Assembly (NCBI GenBank): GCA_024691145.1
Contig: JAILNW010000088.1
Coordinates: forward strand, 1 to 6,378
Direction of reading: 5' to 3'
Length of the DNA: 6,378 nucleotides
Source of the DNA: Lachnospiraceae bacterium
GTDB lineage: Bacteria; Bacillota; Clostridia; Lachnospirales; Lachnospiraceae
In this document: piece by piece, positions 3,928 to 6,378 of the stretch
Position numbering within the stretch: the stretch's first letter is position 1
Layout: each line of letters begins with the position of its first letter
Position numbers and translations under genes: made by a program
The notes under the pieces: generated by a model
What the model saw: the letters and a program-made list of their open reading frames with translations, nothing else
Databases searched by the model: none
Told to the model about the DNA's origin: nothing

Positions 3928-5397
3928 TTATCTAATTGCTTTTAATTTACCTGCCTGTTTATTTAAGCTTTCAACCACTTGTTCGATTTCATCTACCATC
4001 TCACTGTTTTTCTCACAATCATTAAGTGTTTCATTTGAATGAGCTGATACTTCTTCAGTGATGGCTGAGATATTCTGGATTTTATCAACAATTTCCACAT
4101 TTGCCTGTTCCAGTGATTCCACAGTAGCAGTAAGCTCAGTAACCTGAGTTTTTACTTTCTCTGAACTCTGCTCAATCTCCGCAAAATTCTGTGTAACCAT
4201 CTTTGTGCTTTCCACATTATTTTCAATATTATCTGTAACTATATCAACTGCTTTTGACACATTTTCAAGCTCATTATTAATACCATCTATGAGATTAGTA
4301 ATATCTACGGTTGCTTTTTTGGTCTGATTTGCAAGCTGTGAAATCTGTTCCGCAACAACTGCAAAACCTCTGCCTGCCTCGCCTGCTCTGGCAGCTTCAA
4401 TACTTGCGTTTAAAGCAAGCATTCCTGTACTTGCAGTTATACTTGTGATTGTCTCAATAATAGAGTTCATCTTTTGCGTATATTCATTTAATTCTCTCAT
4501 CTTGCTATTAACATGATTGCTTGCATTAAGCGATTTTTCAGCATTGTCTGCAAGTATTTCCATCTGTTTTTTACCCTCTAACACGACGCTGACAGTTTCT
4601 GACATGTTAGTTTCAATAATTTGAGTATTTTCCCTGACGTTTACAATATGACTCTGAATTTTTTCTGTCTGGTTCATCTGTGTCTGTATCGAATCAACAG
4701 TTTCATTATTTTCATCGCTTAATTGTTGCATTGCGTTACTTATATGTTTAACCGACTCTCCAAGCATACTCATCCTGTCGGTAATTGTAGCTATGTCTCC
4801 CGTCATCCCATCTGATGTTTCAAACAAATCTGACATCATTTTTTCTATTTTTTCATGATTAGAATTAATCTCCTTCATTCTCTCAGCACCGATTTTCTTA
4901 TTTGCAGACATGGCCATATACAAAAACATACTTACAATTATAAGAACAATTATACGAATCTCTAAATCCGGAATCTCGCTCTTTGCATATCCTGTTGTAA
5001 GAAAATGATGTGCGACATATATAATATTACACAATACACTGATAACGGCAATAACCGCACCATATATTGCATCAGAATAAACAGTTATTCCAATTAATAA
5101 CGGAAATATATATGTATATGTTGAAAAACTGTTTGTAGTAAAAACTGCAAATATATACATCACTACATATGTAGATGCCATTATATAACGTATGATAACA
5201 CTTTCCGGGCTTTTTTTGTATAATACCCATTCCACTATAACTGGTACCACACATAACAGTGCTATAATAGCAAAATAACCTATACTTCTTGCTCCCTTTA
5301 TTACTTCAAGTAAATATGCAGCAAACAACAAACTGCATGTGATAGTGTGACATATCACTGCCACTTTATTGCAAAATGCTTTTTCGTTAAACTTCAT
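3928..5397 (-). CDS. Methyl-accepting chemotaxis protein with six membrane segments and no large extracellular sensor
   Basis: The 489-residue protein begins with about six hydrophobic segments (roughly 13-32, 40-60, 69-88, 94-108, 111-131 and 147-165) joined by short loops. A long coiled-coil signalling domain with many Gln/Glu/Asn/Ser residues follows from about 170 to 485. The conserved hairpin tip that contacts CheA and CheW is plain at 325-358, with 'LALNASIEAARAGEAGRGF' and then 'AVVAEQISQLANQT'. There is no periplasmic Cache/4HB-type domain, no clear HAMP domain and no C-terminal CheR-tether pentapeptide. Sensing is therefore presumably done by the membrane part, for example of the membrane state, ion gradient or a hydrophobic ligand; the stimulus is unknown. 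The ATG at 5397 follows AGAGG (5406-5410) by 8 bases. The downstream S66 peptidase gene probably shares its transcript. Confidence 0.93.
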   Translation of the reverse strand: MKFNEKAFCNKVAVICHTITCSLLFAAYLLEVIKGARSIGYFAIIALLCVVPVIVEWVLYKKSPESVIIRYIMASTYVVMYIFAVFTTNSFSTYTYIFPLLIGITVYSDAIYGAVIAVISVLCNIIYVAHHFLTTGYAKSEIPDLEIRIIVLIIVSMFLYMAMSANKKIGAERMKEINSNHEKIEKMMSDLFETSDGMTGDIATITDRMSMLGESVKHISNAMQQLSDENNETVDSIQTQMNQTEKIQSHIVNVRENTQIIETNMSETVSVVLEGKKQMEILADNAEKSLNASNHVNSKMRELNEYTQKMNSIIETITSITASTGMLALNASIEAARAGEAGRGFAVVAEQISQLANQTKKATVDITNLIDGINNELENVSKAVDIVTDNIENNVESTKMVTQNFAEIEQSSEKVKTQVTELTATVESLEQANVEIVDKIQNISAITEEVSAHSNETLNDCEKNSEMVDEIEQVVESLNKQAGKLKAIR

Positions 5398-5448
5398 GTC
5401 ATTTTCCTCTCTTCCTAATATTTCAATTGATTAAATTGATATATGCAG

Positions 5449-5495
5449 AAAAACAGTGTCTACTTTCAAATCTAAGCATTTGAAAAACAGACACT
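5449..5495 (-). terminator. Rho-independent terminator of the methyltransferase transcript
   Basis: AGTGTCT (5455-5461) pairs with AGACACT (5489-5495), and TTTCAAAT (5464-5471) pairs perfectly with ATTTGAAA (5478-5485) around a 6-base loop. That gives 15 pairs with one small internal loop. In minus-strand reading GTTTTT follows the stem, the required U-tract, so this ends transcription coming from 5616-6311. Confidence 0.75.
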
Positions 5496-5521
5496 ATCAT
5501 GGTCAATATGTATATCGTCAA
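5493..5521 (-). promoter_or_regulatory. Possible promoter of the chemotaxis gene, overlapping the terminator
   Basis: On the minus strand TTGACG (5521-5516) and GATAGT (5498-5493) are 17 bases apart; the -35 is good and the -10 weak. Transcription would start inside the terminator's 5' arm, so the new transcript would lose the outer stem and escape termination. No flagellar sigma-28 pattern was seen. Confidence 0.35.
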
Positions 5522-5615
5522 AAAAAACCAAATCTTTACAATCCAACAGATTATCATTAAATTATCTCTTCTCTTAATAAACAATCCTACAATTAATTAT
5601 GACTGATTATAATAG

Positions 5616-6311
5616 TTATTTACCTAACAGCAAATGATGAAAGAAAGCTACGCTTTTAAATTCTTCAATGCTGGAACATCTTTGTTCAAGTTCTTTCATG
5701 TTCATCTGCCAATTCTCATCACCGTGCATATCCTGATTTTGTTGCAAATCCCAAAAAGTACGAATTCCAAGGCATTCTTTTATTCTTAACTCAGGACACC
5801 ATTTTATTATACAATCATCATCATAGTATTTGATTTCCCCATATTTTGATGCTGCAAAATTTTTTCCATCAAGCATTGCATTGGCTTTATCAATATCATT
5901 TAAAAGTACAGCCATTTGCATTATTCTTCCAATCCTGTTATGTTTTACAATGGAAAGTGTGCCATTCTTTTTTAATACTCTTGATAATTCTTTTAAAACA
6001 AGCTGTTTATCATCTATATACTCTAATACATTATGGCAAAAAATCACATCAAATTCTTCATTCCCATATTCCTTAACAGCAGTTATATTGCCTGTAACCT
6101 GAACATAATCATTATCACGCCATGCATTTTCAATCATTTCTTCTGAAGGTTCTATAGCAATTACTTCATTATTTTTTGCAAAATAATCAGCTGTAATTCC
6201 CTGTCCACTTCCAAAATCCAAAATCTTTTTTCCTTTAAGTTCTCCAATCTGTTCCCACAAAATTCTCTTTAAAAGTCGGTCCCATGCTGGAATTTCTTTA
6301 ATATCATGCAT
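5616..6311 (-). CDS. Class I SAM-dependent methyltransferase
   Basis: The 231-residue protein has the Rossmann-fold methyltransferase motifs in order. 'KILDFGSGQG' at 29-38 is the SAM-binding motif I. 'VIAIEPSEEM' at 50-59 carries the acidic residue Glu54 that binds the SAM ribose. 'FDVIFCHNVLEYI' at 87-99 is motif II and 'LSRVLKKNGTLSIV' at 109-122 is motif III. This is the Methyltransf_11/25 or UbiE-like type, usually acting on small molecules or lipids; the C-terminal half, which sets the substrate, is not recognisable to me. The start is the ATG at 6311, 8 bases after GGAGG at 6320-6324. An in-frame TTG at 6326 is excluded because it overlaps the Shine-Dalgarno itself. The gene has its own promoter-like sequence and terminator, so it seems to stand alone. 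Confidence 0.85.
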   Translation of the reverse strand: MHDIKEIPAWDRLLKRILWEQIGELKGKKILDFGSGQGITADYFAKNNEVIAIEPSEEMIENAWRDNDYVQVTGNITAVKEYGNEEFDVIFCHNVLEYIDDKQLVLKELSRVLKKNGTLSIVKHNRIGRIMQMAVLLNDIDKANAMLDGKNFAASKYGEIKYYDDDCIIKWCPELRIKECLGIRTFWDLQQNQDMHGDENWQMNMKELEQRCSSIEEFKSVAFFHHLLLGK

Positions 6312-6316
6312 TATAA

Positions 6317-6324
6317 CTTCCTCC
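6317..6324 (-). promoter_or_regulatory. Ribosome binding site that fixes the methyltransferase start
   Basis: GGAGGAAG on the minus strand is correctly spaced for the ATG at 6311. Because it directly follows the alternative TTG at 6326-6324, that upstream start cannot be used with it. Confidence 0.8.
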
Positions 6325-6351
6325 AATGAAAAATCATGTTTATTAGATATA

Positions 6352-6360
6352 ATTCTAGCA
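6352..6360 (-). promoter_or_regulatory. Possible extended -10 promoter of the methyltransferase gene
   Basis: TGCTAGAAT on the minus strand matches an extended -10 (TG, one base, TAGAAT). The -35 region falls at the very edge of the window, so it cannot be judged. The leader to the ATG would be about 35 bases. Confidence 0.4.
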
Positions 6361-6378
6361 TAAAACCTTATGTTCTTC

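Noticed and set aside
5072..5254. Minus-strand 60-codon ORF inside the chemoreceptor gene
   Set aside because: It is an out-of-frame shadow within the membrane-coding part of the receptor.
5830..6102. Two plus-strand ORFs opposite the methyltransferase
   Set aside because: They are antisense to a gene with clear SAM-binding motifs.
1..6378. CRISPR array, tRNA or rRNA
   Set aside because: No regularly spaced repeats, cloverleaf or rRNA-like sequence was seen by eye on either strand.

Overview
The window reads as chromosomal DNA of a low-GC Firmicute, most likely a gut-type clostridium of the Lachnospiraceae kind. This is an inference from the AT-rich genes, the strong GGAGG-type ribosome binding sites, the motility gene and the IscB subtype; no species is claimed. 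Every supported gene lies on the minus strand, so transcription runs from high to low coordinates.

Region 1 (1-718) is visibly more GC-rich than the rest. It is the right-hand end of an IS200/IS605-type element carrying an IscB-family RNA-guided nuclease gene, cut by the window edge after its first 83 codons. Between the gene and the element's hairpin end (672-710, followed by TTGAC at 714-718) lie about 460 bases. These hold a dense set of RNA-like hairpins (262-421 and 649-710), which I read as the omega RNA (also known as HEARO RNA), and a possible 82-residue ORF. If the usual IscB logic holds, the guide is copied from the flank at about 719-734.

Region 2 (757-2377) is an intact AbiE type IV toxin-antitoxin / abortive-infection operon: antitoxin abiEi, then nucleotidyltransferase toxin abiEii, overlapping by 10 bases. 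A near-consensus promoter (TTGACT-17-TATACT) is flanked by three copies of TTGTATAG, which suggests autoregulation. The IscB element is inserted 38 bases past the toxin stop codon, so two mobile or defence-type modules sit side by side.

Region 3 (2381-2992) holds a 157-residue acidic protein that I do not recognise, with its own terminator and a promoter bracketed by an 8-bp inverted repeat.

Region 4 (3022-5521) is a probable two-gene unit: a methyl-accepting chemotaxis protein with six membrane segments and no large extracellular domain, followed by an S66-family LD-carboxypeptidase. Region 5 (5449-6360) is a separately terminated class I SAM-dependent methyltransferase. Regions 4 and 5 look like ordinary host genes, whereas regions 1 to 3 look accessory.
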